From Agathobacter sp. (GTDB lineage: Bacteria; Bacillota; Clostridia; Lachnospirales; Lachnospiraceae), in NCBI GenBank assembly GCA_017623935.1, contig JAGAOC010000017.1, positions 1 through 51,225 of the forward strand: a DNA stretch of 51,225 bases. The letters are read 5' to 3'. The translations under genes and the position numbers were made by a program. The notes under the pieces are model-generated. The model saw only the letters and a program-made list of their open reading frames with translations, did no database searches and was not told the DNA's origin. The stretch's first letter is position 1; each line of letters opens with the position of its first letter. Positions 42,701 through 51,159 of this stretch are shown in pieces.

Positions 42701-43399
42701 ATGGGATTTTTTTCTATTATCAAAGAAGAAATCAAGATCATAAGAGAACGTGACCCGGCGATCCATTCCAATTGGGAAGTATTTTTGTATCCGAGTTTTA
42801 AGGTCATGCTAAGTTACCGCAGAGCTCACAAAATGTATCAGAAAGGCCATTATTTCTGGGCAAGGTGGATCTCCCAGAGAGCCGCTAGAAAGACGGGAAT
42901 CGAGATCCATCCGGGAGCCGAGATCGGCAAAGGATTTTTTATCGATCATGGAACCGGAGTGATCATAGGAGAGACTACCATAATTGGAGAGAACTGTACC
43001 TTATATCAGGGCGTAACCTTAGGGGGTACGGGAAAAGAGCAGGGCAAGCGACATCCTACCCTGGGGAACAATGTTATGGTCAGTGCCGGAGCAAAAGTCT
43101 TAGGTTCTTTTACCATAGGAGACAACAGTAAGATCGGTGCCGGAAGTGTGGTGCTAGAAGAAGTACCGCCGAACTCTACGGTGGTTGGGGTGCCGGGCAG
43201 AGTGGTTAAGAGAAATAATATCAGTTTGCCACAGGATGATCTGGATCAGACCCATCTGCCAGATCCAATCCATGAAGAACTTGGCAGTTTGGAAATGGAA
43301 GAAGAAAAATTAAAGAACCGCATCGAAGAATTAGAATATGAGATGGCGGAATTAAAACAAATGTTACAGGATGAGAAAGGAGAAAAAAATGGAAAATAA
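42701..43399 (+). CDS. cysE: Serine O-acetyltransferase
   Basis: A 232-residue hexapeptide-repeat acetyltransferase that makes O-acetylserine for cysteine synthesis. The N-terminal helical domain is short, as in the Firmicute/EpsC form. The hexapeptide region runs from about residue 65 (GIEIHPGAEIGKGFFIDHGTGVIIGE) to about 165, including GGTGKEQGKRHPTLG. The last 45 residues are Glu/Lys/Leu-rich and probably coiled-coil (MEEEKLKNRIEELEYEMAEL). It is the first gene under the Cys T-box. It overlaps cysS by 11 bp. Confidence 0.96.
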   Translation: MGFFSIIKEEIKIIRERDPAIHSNWEVFLYPSFKVMLSYRRAHKMYQKGHYFWARWISQRAARKTGIEIHPGAEIGKGFFIDHGTGVIIGETTIIGENCTLYQGVTLGGTGKEQGKRHPTLGNNVMVSAGAKVLGSFTIGDNSKIGAGSVVLEEVPPNSTVVGVPGRVVKRNNISLPQDDLDQTHLPDPIHEELGSLEMEEEKLKNRIEELEYEMAELKQMLQDEKGEKNGK

Positions 43400-44816
43400 A
43401 TTTCGTTTTTATAATACTTTAACAAGAAATGTGGAGACTATCGTGCCTCATGAGGATGGCAAGATCGCTATGTATACTTGTGGACCGACTGTATATCACT
43501 TTGCCCACATTGGAAACCTCCGCAGCTACATTATGGAAGATATTTTGGAAAAAGCCCTTCGTTATGTGGGATATGACGTAAAACGTGTTATGAACATTAC
43601 AGATGTTGGACACTTGTCAAGTGACGCGGATACTGGCGAAGATAAGATGTTAAAAGGTGCAAAAAGAGAGCATAAGACCGTTATGGAGATCGCGCAGTTT
43701 TACACAGACGCTTTCTTTAGCGACTGCCAGAAATTAAACATCAAGCGTCCAGATGTAGTAGAACCAGCCACCAACTGTATTCAGGAATTTATCCATATGA
43801 TCGAAGTACTTTTGGAAAAAGGTTATGCTTATGAAGCTGGTGGAAATATTTATTTTGACGCAGGAAAATTAGATGATTACTATGTATTTTCTTCCGCAGT
43901 AGAAAAAGAACAGCTTCAGATCGGAGTTCGTGACGATGTAGAGGAAGATACCAATAAGAGAAACAAAAATGACTTCGTACTTTGGTTCACTAAGTCCAAA
44001 TTTGAAGATCAGGCATTAAAATGGGATAGTCCATGGGGCGTTGGATATCCAGGATGGCATATTGAATGTTCCTGCATTGGAATCAAGCATTTAGGAGAAT
44101 ATATGGATATTCACTGTGGTGGTGTAGATAATATTTTCCCACACCATACCAATGAGATTGCCCAGTCTGAGAGCTTTTTAGGCCATAAATGGTGTAATTA
44201 CTGGTTCCATGTACATCATTTAAATGATAAATCCGGTAAAATGAGTAAATCCAAAGGCGATTTCCTTACGGTATCTCTTTTAGAGAGTAAAGGATATAAT
44301 CCTCTGGTATATCGTCTCTTCTGCTTACAGTCTCACTACAGAAAACCATTAGAGTTCTCTTATGAGGTACTAGATAACATGACCGCAGCATACAACAAGC
44401 TGGTGAAGAGAATTTCCGAACTGAAAATGGAAGGTGGAGTAGACGCAGCAGCTTTTGCTGATTATAAGAAACAGTTTGAAGATGCATTATGTAATGATCT
44501 TAACTCATCTATGGCTTTGACTGTAATCTATGACCTTTTAAAAGCCGATATAAGTGATGAGACTAAATTAGCACTGGTCAAAGATTTTGATTATGTGTTA
44601 TGCTTAGATTTAATAGAAGCTGCTGAAAACTTAAAGAATGAGAGCAGCAATGTAGATGCAGAACTGGAAAGTTTTATCTTAGAGAAGATCGAAGAACGCG
44701 CTCAGGCGAAAAAAGCAAAGGATTTTGCAAAGGCTGATGCCATCCGTGATGAACTTCTGGCAAAAGGAGTAGCCATTAAGGATACAAGAGAAGGAGTAAA
44801 ATGGGAACTGGTATAG
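43389..44816 (+). CDS. cysS: Cysteinyl-tRNA synthetase
   Basis: A 475-residue class I synthetase. The HIGH-type motif is HFAHIGN, the KMSKS motif is KMSKSKGDF, and the zinc site uses Cys near CGPTV and the WHIECSCIGIKHLG / HCGGVDNIFPHH blocks. Length is normal. I use ATG 43389, giving an 11-bp overlap with cysE. It also ends overlapping mrnC, so this part of the operon is translationally coupled. Confidence 0.97.
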   Translation: MENKFRFYNTLTRNVETIVPHEDGKIAMYTCGPTVYHFAHIGNLRSYIMEDILEKALRYVGYDVKRVMNITDVGHLSSDADTGEDKMLKGAKREHKTVMEIAQFYTDAFFSDCQKLNIKRPDVVEPATNCIQEFIHMIEVLLEKGYAYEAGGNIYFDAGKLDDYYVFSSAVEKEQLQIGVRDDVEEDTNKRNKNDFVLWFTKSKFEDQALKWDSPWGVGYPGWHIECSCIGIKHLGEYMDIHCGGVDNIFPHHTNEIAQSESFLGHKWCNYWFHVHHLNDKSGKMSKSKGDFLTVSLLESKGYNPLVYRLFCLQSHYRKPLEFSYEVLDNMTAAYNKLVKRISELKMEGGVDAAAFADYKKQFEDALCNDLNSSMALTVIYDLLKADISDETKLALVKDFDYVLCLDLIEAAENLKNESSNVDAELESFILEKIEERAQAKKAKDFAKADAIRDELLAKGVAIKDTREGVKWELV

Positions 44817-45277
44817 AAGAACTGGGAATTGATTCCTATATCAAAGAACAATTTGAGATTCCACCGGTGGATATCCGTACCTATTCGCCTTTAACACTGG
44901 CGTATATCGGTGATGGAGTATTTGATCTGGTAATCCGCAGTATTATCGTTGGAAAAGGTAATACAAAGGCAAGTCAGCTCCATCATCATACCAGCCATAT
45001 AGTAAAAGCACACACCCAGGCGGTGATCATCGAACTGCTTCTTCCATTTCTTACAGAGGAAGAAGAGGATATCTACCGCAGGGGAAGAAACGCCAAATCC
45101 CCAACCATGGCGAAGAATGCTACCATGCAGGATTACCGAAAAGCCACGGGATTTGAAGCACTGCTGGGGTATTTATATCTGACAGATGATTTTAAGAGAG
45201 TAGTGGAATTAACAAAAAAAGGTCTGGAACTTTTAAATGAAAAGGAGCCTTTATGGGATACGAAGAAAGCAAAGTAG
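44801..45277 (+). CDS. mrnC: Mini-ribonuclease 3
   Basis: A 158-residue protein with an RNase III catalytic domain but no double-stranded RNA-binding domain, as in Mini-III, which matures 23S rRNA in Bacillus. The LTLAYIGDGVFDLVIRS block contains the catalytic acidic residues, and RRGRNAKSPTMAKNATMQDYRKATGFEALLGYLYL holds the second set. It overlaps cysS by 16 bp and rlmB by 25 bp. Confidence 0.93.
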   Translation: MGTGIEELGIDSYIKEQFEIPPVDIRTYSPLTLAYIGDGVFDLVIRSIIVGKGNTKASQLHHHTSHIVKAHTQAVIIELLLPFLTEEEEDIYRRGRNAKSPTMAKNATMQDYRKATGFEALLGYLYLTDDFKRVVELTKKGLELLNEKEPLWDTKKAK

Positions 45278-45993
45278 AAGGACGTAATGCGGTCTTAGAA
45301 GCATTTCGTTCTGGTAAGACAATTGATAAACTGTTTGTATTAGATGGCTGTCAGGATGGACCGATCAAGTCCATTACCAGAGAAGCCAGAAAAAAAGATA
45401 CTATCATCAACTATGTTTCAAAGGAGAGATTAGATCAGCTTTCTGAGACGGGAAAACATCAGGGAGTGATCGCAATCTGTGCGGCTTATGAATATGCTAC
45501 AGTAGAGGATATCTTAAAAAATGCCGAAGAGAAGCAGGAGCCGCCATTTATTATTATTTTAGATGGAATCGAAGATCCTCATAATCTGGGGGCGATCATT
45601 CGAACTGCTAACCAGGCAGGCGCTCATGGTGTCATTATTGCAAAACATCGGGCAGTTGGACTGACTCCAACAGTAGCAAGAACCTCTGCAGGAGCTATCA
45701 ATTACACTCCTGTAGCAAAAGTAACTAATATTTCTAATACCATCGAAGAGTTGAAGGAAAAAGGCTTGTGGTTCGTCTGTGCAGATATGGGCGGAACCAC
45801 TATGTATGACCTGAATCTTACAGGTTCTATCGGTCTTGTGATTGGAAATGAGGGAGACGGTGTAAGTCCTCTGGTCAAGAAACATTGTGACATGGTGGCA
45901 TCTATTCCAATGAAAGGTGACATCGATTCTTTAAATGCTTCTGTGGCTACAGGAGTTCTGGCCTATGAGATTGTAAGACAAAGGTTAAAATAG
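45253..45993 (+). CDS. rlmB: 23S rRNA (guanosine-2'-O-)-methyltransferase RlmB
   Basis: A 246-residue SPOUT (TrmH-family) methyltransferase. It starts with the L30e-like substrate-binding domain (EGRNAVLEAFRSGKTIDKLF). The SPOUT knot motifs follow: ILDGIEDPHNLGAIIRTANQAG, IGNEGDGVSPLVKK and SIPMKGDIDSLNASVATGVLAYE. It methylates G2251 in E. coli numbering. AAAGGAG precedes ATG 45253 and the gene overlaps mrnC. sigH follows 22 bp later; the yacP gene that lies between them in Bacillus is absent. Confidence 0.95.
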   Translation: MGYEESKVEGRNAVLEAFRSGKTIDKLFVLDGCQDGPIKSITREARKKDTIINYVSKERLDQLSETGKHQGVIAICAAYEYATVEDILKNAEEKQEPPFIIILDGIEDPHNLGAIIRTANQAGAHGVIIAKHRAVGLTPTVARTSAGAINYTPVAKVTNISNTIEELKEKGLWFVCADMGGTTMYDLNLTGSIGLVIGNEGDGVSPLVKKHCDMVASIPMKGDIDSLNASVATGVLAYEIVRQRLK

Positions 45994-46015
45994 GTTAAAA
46001 TAAGAGGAAGTTTCA

Positions 46016-46621
46016 ATGGAATATAAGGAATATTCTGATGAAGAATTGATTGTTTTGCTGCGAAAAGGAGAAGATTCTATTATGGATTTTCTCATGAATA
46101 AATATAAGCCTCTGGTGAGGAAGAAGACCAATGCCCTCTATTTGATCGGAGGGGAAAATGATGATCTGATCCAGGAAGGCATGATCGGATTGTTTAAGGC
46201 AATTCGGGATTTTCAGGTGGAAAAGGAGACCAGTTTTTATCATTTTGCAGAAATCTGTATAACAAGACAGCTCTATTCTGCGGTAGAGGCGTCTAACCGA
46301 AAAAAACACATTCCTCTAAACACCTATGTATCATTGTTTGGTGACGGGGCAGATCAGGAAATCGAATTGGAAGATCAGTTGGGTAGTCATCAGGAAAATC
46401 CGGAAAAACTGGTCATTGAGCAGGAAATATGGAGAGATTTTTATAAAAAGCTATTTGCTGGCTTAAGCTCTATGGAGCAGAAAGTGTTAGGACTTTATCT
46501 GGAGGGCAGTAATTATGTTCAGATTGCTGAGATCATGGGAAAAGAACCAAAGTCCATCGACAATGCTCTGCAGAGGATCCGGCAGAAGATAAAGACACTA
46601 CAGTTAAAGGAAAGAGGGTGA
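46016..46621 (+). CDS. sigH: Sigma-H-type RNA polymerase sigma factor
   Basis: A 201-residue sigma-70-family factor of the SigH group. Region 2 has DDLIQEGMIGLFKAIRDF and FAEICITRQLYSAVEAS. Region 4 has LSSMEQKVLGLYLEGSNYVQIAEIMGKEPKSIDNALQRIRQKI. Position after rlmB is the conserved Firmicute site of sigH, which directs early sporulation and competence genes. The next gene begins in its stop codon (GTGA overlap). Confidence 0.92.
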   Translation: MEYKEYSDEELIVLLRKGEDSIMDFLMNKYKPLVRKKTNALYLIGGENDDLIQEGMIGLFKAIRDFQVEKETSFYHFAEICITRQLYSAVEASNRKKHIPLNTYVSLFGDGADQEIELEDQLGSHQENPEKLVIEQEIWRDFYKKLFAGLSSMEQKVLGLYLEGSNYVQIAEIMGKEPKSIDNALQRIRQKIKTLQLKERG

Positions 46622-47292
46622 GGACTATCGAATTTTCAAGAGAAGGAGAACACAGCATACGCTGTATTATCACAGAAGAAGAGATTGAGGAGTTAGGTTA
46701 CACCGTAGATGAGATCTTGACCAACAGTGAACGAACCCAGGAATTCATGAATGAGATCTTTGACCTGGCTGAGCAGGAGTTCGACACCAAGTTCGATCTT
46801 GGCGTCAAGACTGTTCGGGCGGATTTCCTTCCAGATCACACATTAGCCCTTACTTTTTCGGAGCATCCGTCATCGGGAGGCATGATGGAACACTTAAAAG
46901 ACATTGTAAATGGTCTTTTGAATTCGATCCCCCAGGATAAATGGAATGAGATCAAGAAGAATGTGGCAGAAAACACGAAAGAAGACTCAGAAGAGTATGA
47001 GCCAAATATTATTGTGCAATTTGCCTTTTCTGATATGGATATTTTGTGTAAATTTGCTAAAAGGGTGACGTTAGATCCTGTTCCTGAAAATGTATTGTAT
47101 CGTTATGGAGATCAGTTATATTTGATCATGGATGTGTCCTATTGCAGTGAGCAGGAAGTGTTCCGGTTATCTACCTTAACGGATGAATATGCCGCAAAGG
47201 TTCAGGTAGGGCCGGAGAGAAGAGCATTTTTAAAAGAACACGGTAAGGTGATCTTGAAAGAGTGTGCTGTTGAACAGCTGCGGGAATTATAA
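46618..47292 (+). CDS. mecA: MecA-family adaptor protein
   Basis: A 224-residue MecA-like adaptor (negative regulator of genetic competence family), which delivers substrates to ClpCP. The N-terminal domain begins TIEFSREGEHSIRCIITEEEIEELGY and the second domain holds FAFSDMDILCKFAKRV, LYRYGDQLYLIMDV and LTDEYAAKVQVGPERRAFLKEHG. Start is GTG 46618, overlapping sigH by 4 bp; the pair is probably coupled. Classical MecA has an acidic spacer of about 35 residues; one is seen near residues 95-130 (NVAENTKEDSEEYEP). Targets here are unknown. Confidence 0.86.
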   Translation: MRTIEFSREGEHSIRCIITEEEIEELGYTVDEILTNSERTQEFMNEIFDLAEQEFDTKFDLGVKTVRADFLPDHTLALTFSEHPSSGGMMEHLKDIVNGLLNSIPQDKWNEIKKNVAENTKEDSEEYEPNIIVQFAFSDMDILCKFAKRVTLDPVPENVLYRYGDQLYLIMDVSYCSEQEVFRLSTLTDEYAAKVQVGPERRAFLKEHGKVILKECAVEQLREL

Positions 47293-47298
47293 CAAGCC

Positions 47299-47331
47299 AA
47301 AAAAGGAGTTCGCATTGCGAACTCCTTTTTA
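47299..47331. terminator. Bidirectional terminator between mecA and cheY
   Basis: A stem AAAAAGGAGTTCGC / GCGAACTCCTTTTT with a short loop. T-runs on both strands let it end the two convergent units. Confidence 0.9.
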
Positions 47332-47350
47332 AATCCCTTTATGATATGTA

Positions 47351-47710
47351 CTAACCGACTACTTTCTTAACAGCTTCTAATACACGATCGGCCTGGAATG
47401 GCTTTACAATGAAGTCTTTTGCACCAGACTGGATTGCATCAATAACCATAGACTGCTGACCCATAGCAGAGCACATGAGACAGTTTGCATTAGGATCTAA
47501 TGCTTTGATCTCTTTTAATGCCTGGATACCATCTTTGTTAGGCATGGTAATATCGAGTGTAACGAGATCTGGCTTCTCTTCTTTGTACTTAGCAACAGCT
47601 TCGTTACCGTCAGCAGCTTCACCTGCGATCTCATAACCACCCTTTGTAAGGATATCCTTTAACATCATTCTCATAAATGCGGCGTCATCAACGATTAATA
47701 TACGTGCCAT
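47351..47710 (-). CDS. cheY: Chemotaxis response regulator CheY
   Basis: A 119-residue single-domain receiver. Asp8 and Asp9 form the acidic pocket (LIVDDAAFMR), Asp53 is the phosphoacceptor (LVTLDITMPNKDG), and the Thr/Ser-Lys pair sits in CSAMGQ and VKPF. It is one base after cheC in the same direction, a coupled CheC-CheY pair. CheY normally binds the flagellar switch; no flagellar gene is in the window. It can be any single-domain regulator, but the cheC link makes CheY the best name. Confidence 0.93.
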   Translation of the reverse strand: MARILIVDDAAFMRMMLKDILTKGGYEIAGEAADGNEAVAKYKEEKPDLVTLDITMPNKDGIQALKEIKALDPNANCLMCSAMGQQSMVIDAIQSGAKDFIVKPFQADRVLEAVKKVVG

Positions 47711-48292
47711 TTATACTTCCTCCTGTTTTAAAATCTGTTTCACTATACTGATTGGATATAGTTGTAAAAGTTCACTGTCGATTAAATCATCTACAGTTAA
47801 GCGGAATGTTACTTTTACAATGTCAGAACCATTGCAAAGCTCATCCGGTATTTCAAATGTTGTCTGATATTTGGAATTAATCAGTGGAAAACCAATATCA
47901 GTTCTTTTGTGCAGCAATGAAGCCATCGAAGTGGCAATTGTACCGCACATCTGGTTCATGGCCTCTGAGATAGCAGATATCGTGATCTCATCAAATGCCA
48001 TGCTTGAAATATTCCGACCGTCACCACCCATCATGAGATTAGCAATGACTAAAGCATCATGCTCTTGAAGAACCATAAGATTTGTCCCATCCAGTCCCTC
48101 AGTATAAGGAACCTTAATGAGAATACGATCATCCCTGACAAGAGATTCTTCATTGGCGAGAACCTCTACCACTGGAGTCGTAATGTTTGTAGCACGATTT
48201 AGAATCATACTAAGTGTGGTAGCAGCATTACCAGTGCAGATATTGGCAATCTCCCCGATAACATCTGCTTGTTCTTTCGTAATAAACTCCAT
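47711..48292 (-). CDS. cheC: CheC-type CheY-P phosphatase
   Basis: A 193-residue CheC-family protein, which dephosphorylates CheY-P. Two copies of the ExxN active-site motif are visible: Glu14-x-x-Asn17 (GEIANICTGNAAT) and Glu110-x-x-Asn113 (SEAMNQMCGTIAT), as in CheC rather than CheX. Other typical parts are the VIANLMMGGDG strand-helix. FliY is related but longer with an extra domain, which is missing here. The gene has its own promoter and is followed by cheY on the same strand. Confidence 0.87.
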   Translation of the reverse strand: MEFITKEQADVIGEIANICTGNAATTLSMILNRATNITTPVVEVLANEESLVRDDRILIKVPYTEGLDGTNLMVLQEHDALVIANLMMGGDGRNISSMAFDEITISAISEAMNQMCGTIATSMASLLHKRTDIGFPLINSKYQTTFEIPDELCNGSDIVKVTFRLTVDDLIDSELLQLYPISIVKQILKQEEV

Positions 48293-48326
48293 TTGTTATC
48301 CTCCATAATACCTATTCCTATAGATT

Positions 48327-48355
48327 ATTATAGCAGACATGGGCGAAATAGCAAA
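48327..48355 (-). promoter_or_regulatory. Promoter of cheC-cheY (minus strand)
   Basis: On the minus strand TTTGCT (48355-48350) and a perfect TATAAT (48332-48327) are 17 bp apart, and cheC starts 35 bp downstream. Confidence 0.6.
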
Positions 48356-48381
48356 GGAAATATTTCATTTTTTTATTTTTA

Positions 48382-48451
48382 TTGGTATGATAGCATATTT
48401 GTGGTAGAATGTCATTAGAAATTTCAAAAAATGCTATATATTGTATATAAT
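48382..48451 (+). promoter_or_regulatory. Two candidate promoters for the ParB/BMP fusion
   Basis: TTGGTA (48382-48387) with TAGAAT (48405-48410), and TTCAAA (48423-48428) with TATAAT (48446-48451), both with 17-bp spacers. I cannot tell which is used. The leader to 48536 shows no strong structure. Confidence 0.45.
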
Positions 48452-48535
48452 ATATCGGATGAGATTGCATTTTTCTGAATCTTTCTAATTAGGTAAATAT
48501 CAAATTTTTGGCTTTAAAGGAAGGAGACCTGATAT

Positions 48536-50446
48536 ATGGGTGAAATGGAATATACAGAGGCACTAAAACTTGGAAAGAAGGAATATAAATCCAGTGTTAT
48601 GAGGGGCCGTTATCCGTATCTTCCGGTATTAGACGAAATATTGTCGCATGTAGATATTAAGACTGAGCAGCCTCTTGGGCAGATACAGATTCCGTTAGAT
48701 TTTGTAGTAGGAACCAGTACTGCGGGAAGAACTGTATCTTTTGCATCCAATTTTATGCCGATCCTGGATGTAGGAACAGAATTTGCTTTGAAATGGGCGA
48801 ATCTTTCAGAGGCGCAGATCAATGAGGGAATCCGTGATCCTATCGTAGCGTATGAATATATGAACCGCTACTATGTTGTAGAAGGAAATAAAAGGGTCAG
48901 TGTTTTGAAATATTTCAAGGCGGATTCTGTTTCTGCCATCGTTACCAGAAAAATTCCTGCGTTTTCGGAGGATGACGAGGAAATTAAGATCTACTATGAA
49001 TTTATGAAATTCAATGAGATCACAGGACTGAATTCCATTGAATTTACGAAGGCAGGAAGAGCAGAGACGCTGTTGAAGCTCATGAACAAGACAGAAAAAT
49101 GGGATGATGATACCAGATTAGATTTTAATAAGGTACTGTTTAATTTTTCCAGAGCTTACAAGTTTCATGGAGGAAACAAACTGCCGATTACGATAGGCGA
49201 CGCGTTAACAGCATTCATGACTGTATATGGTTATGAAGCAATGTTAGAGATGTCAGAGAATGACTATAACAAAAATGTGGTCAAATCCTGGAATGAATTT
49301 GTCATGCTGAAAGAGAAGCAGAGTATCGGTCTTGTGATGAATCCAGCCATCGAAGAGAAGAAGCCTCGAAATCTGCTCAGTTATTTTATTCCAAGCTCTG
49401 CCAAGAAATTTACTGTGGCGTTCTTATATCCAAAGTCACCGGAAGTTTCTGACTGGATCTACGGTCATGAGCTGGGACGAAATTACCTGGAAGAGACTTT
49501 TTCTGATCAGATGAAGACCATCTGCGTCAGCGATGTAAAAGAAGATAACATTGAACAGGTTTTAAATGATGTGATCCGACAGGGAGCTAACATTATTTTT
49601 GGAATCGCTCCTCAGATGATGCAGCCTAGTTTAAAAGTAGCGATCGAGCATCCGGATGTAAAGATCTTAAATTGTTCATTAAATACACCGCACAAATACA
49701 TACGAACCTATTATGCGCGTATGTACGAGGCAAAATATATTTCTGGTATGATCGCTGGTGCTATGGCAGAGAATGACAAGATTGCATATGTGGCAGACTA
49801 TCCAATCTACGGCATGATCGCCAATATCAATGCTTTTGCATTAGGAGCAGCCAGCGTGAATCCAAGGGCTAAGATCCATCTGGTGTGGTCTACACAAAAA
49901 GGCTACGATCTGAATAAATTCCTTCAGGAAAATGATATCCATTATGTTTCTGACCAGGACATGATCACGCCAAAGGACGCTTCCAGACAGTTTGGTTTTT
50001 ACAAATATGAAGATGGGCAGGCGCAGAATCTGGCAATGCCTTTATGGAACTGGGGAATTTTCTATGAGAAGATGATCCAGAGTATTTTGGCAGGTTCTTA
50101 TCAGAGTGAGGATTCTGAAAAAGGAAAAGCCTTAAACTACTGGTGGGGAATGTCCGCAGGGGTAATTGACCTGATCTGTTCTAAGAATGTTCCAGTGGGG
50201 GTAAGAACACTGATCGAGCACATGAAAGATGATATCTGTTCGGGAGAGATCGTTCCATTTTATGGAGAGATCTATGCGCAGGATGGTACTTTGAAGAATG
50301 AAGAACATCAGGAGATGCCACCGGAAGATATCATGGAGATGGATTATCTTGTAGAAAATGTGGTGGGAACCATTCCACCAGTAGAGGAATTTATTGATGC
50401 AGCGCAATCAATTGTTTACTTAAAGGGTGTAGAGGAAAAGAATTAG
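48536..50446 (+). CDS. ParB-like domain fused to BMP/PnrA-type ligand-binding domain, cytoplasmic
   Basis: A 636-residue protein. The N-terminal part (about residues 25-140) resembles a ParB/Srx-like domain, with the hallmark YVVEGNKRVSVLKYF (Glu116 to Arg120). A helical middle follows. Residues about 290-600 resemble the BMP family of ABC substrate-binding proteins (PnrA/Med type): FTVAFLYPKSPEVSDWIYGHELGR, GANIIFGIAPQMM, ARMYEAKYISGMIAGAMAENDKIAYVADYPIYG. Classic BMP proteins are secreted lipoproteins, yet here there is no signal peptide or TM helix. It may therefore be an intracellular nucleoside-type ligand sensor. No transporter follows; the phosphoesterase gene starts one base after it. 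Family homology is sure for the BMP part, less so for the ParB-like part. Confidence 0.8.
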   Translation: MGEMEYTEALKLGKKEYKSSVMRGRYPYLPVLDEILSHVDIKTEQPLGQIQIPLDFVVGTSTAGRTVSFASNFMPILDVGTEFALKWANLSEAQINEGIRDPIVAYEYMNRYYVVEGNKRVSVLKYFKADSVSAIVTRKIPAFSEDDEEIKIYYEFMKFNEITGLNSIEFTKAGRAETLLKLMNKTEKWDDDTRLDFNKVLFNFSRAYKFHGGNKLPITIGDALTAFMTVYGYEAMLEMSENDYNKNVVKSWNEFVMLKEKQSIGLVMNPAIEEKKPRNLLSYFIPSSAKKFTVAFLYPKSPEVSDWIYGHELGRNYLEETFSDQMKTICVSDVKEDNIEQVLNDVIRQGANIIFGIAPQMMQPSLKVAIEHPDVKILNCSLNTPHKYIRTYYARMYEAKYISGMIAGAMAENDKIAYVADYPIYGMIANINAFALGAASVNPRAKIHLVWSTQKGYDLNKFLQENDIHYVSDQDMITPKDASRQFGFYKYEDGQAQNLAMPLWNWGIFYEKMIQSILAGSYQSEDSEKGKALNYWWGMSAGVIDLICSKNVPVGVRTLIEHMKDDICSGEIVPFYGEIYAQDGTLKNEEHQEMPPEDIMEMDYLVENVVGTIPPVEEFIDAAQSIVYLKGVEEKN

Positions 50447-50447
50447 G

Positions 50448-51038
50448 ATGAAGATACTATTTTTAGCTGATGAGGAATCAAAATTATATTGGGATTTTTT
50501 CAAAAAAGAGGATTTCGAGGATATTGATCTGATCATTTCCTGTGGGGATCTGAGTGCTTCTTATTTGTCATTTTTGGCAACCATGACCAGTAAGACTGTT
50601 TTATATATAAGGGGAAATCATGATGATGGTTATGAGCAGAATCCTCCAGAGGGCTGTATCTGCATAGAAGATAAGCTTTATGAATATGAAGGTGTGAGAA
50701 TTCTCGGTCTTGGAGGCTGTTATCGCTACAGACAGGGAATCAACCAGTACACAGAACGCCAGATGCAAAAGAGGTTCAATCACCTGAAATTCAAACTCTT
50801 CTGTAAAAAAGGGATAGACATTTTAGTGACCCATGCCCCTGCCAGCGGTTTTCATGATGATGATGACCTCTGCCATAAGGGGTTTGCGGCCTTCAACAAG
50901 ATCATTGAACAATACAAACCAAAATATTTTGTTCATGGTCACGTTCATATGAGTTATGGCAGAAAGTTTCCACGAGAGGACAAGCTTGGCGAAACCACAG
51001 TCATTAATGCTCACGAGAAATATGTGGTGGAGATCTAG
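50448..51038 (+). CDS. Calcineurin-like metallophosphoesterase
   Basis: A 196-residue metallophosphoesterase. Motifs II-V are clear: ISCGDLS, YIRGNHDD, LVTHAP and FVHGHVH. The first motif is FLADEES in place of DxH, so one metal ligand differs, as in some small clostridial members of the family. The substrate is unknown. Its ATG overlaps the region just after the stop of the fusion gene (one-base gap), so the two are co-translated and probably functionally linked. Confidence 0.88.
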   Translation: MKILFLADEESKLYWDFFKKEDFEDIDLIISCGDLSASYLSFLATMTSKTVLYIRGNHDDGYEQNPPEGCICIEDKLYEYEGVRILGLGGCYRYRQGINQYTERQMQKRFNHLKFKLFCKKGIDILVTHAPASGFHDDDDLCHKGFAAFNKIIEQYKPKYFVHGHVHMSYGRKFPREDKLGETTVINAHEKYVVEI

Positions 51039-51159
51039 GGCGTATAGCGCGTGAAAGTTTCGCTTGCGGGAAACGTTACTGGCAGGAGTCTGCGCTTGCT
51101 GGGAGACTTGATTCATGAGAATTTGAGACACAGCTTTCGGGGCTGGGAAAGAGGTTGGT
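51039..51159. other. Short intergenic region
   Basis: No gene seen. Weak inverted repeats such as GTTTC/GAAAC (51057-51074) and AGTCT/AGACT (51087-51108) occur, without T-runs. GAGG lies just before the next start codon. Confidence 0.4.

Noticed and set aside
45559-45923. Minus-strand open frames opposite rlmB
   Set aside because: The plus strand is clearly RlmB with all SPOUT motifs; the opposite frames are by-products.
51039-51159. Small RNA gene before the last partial gene
   Set aside because: Only short 5-bp inverted repeats, no promoter or terminator that I can support.
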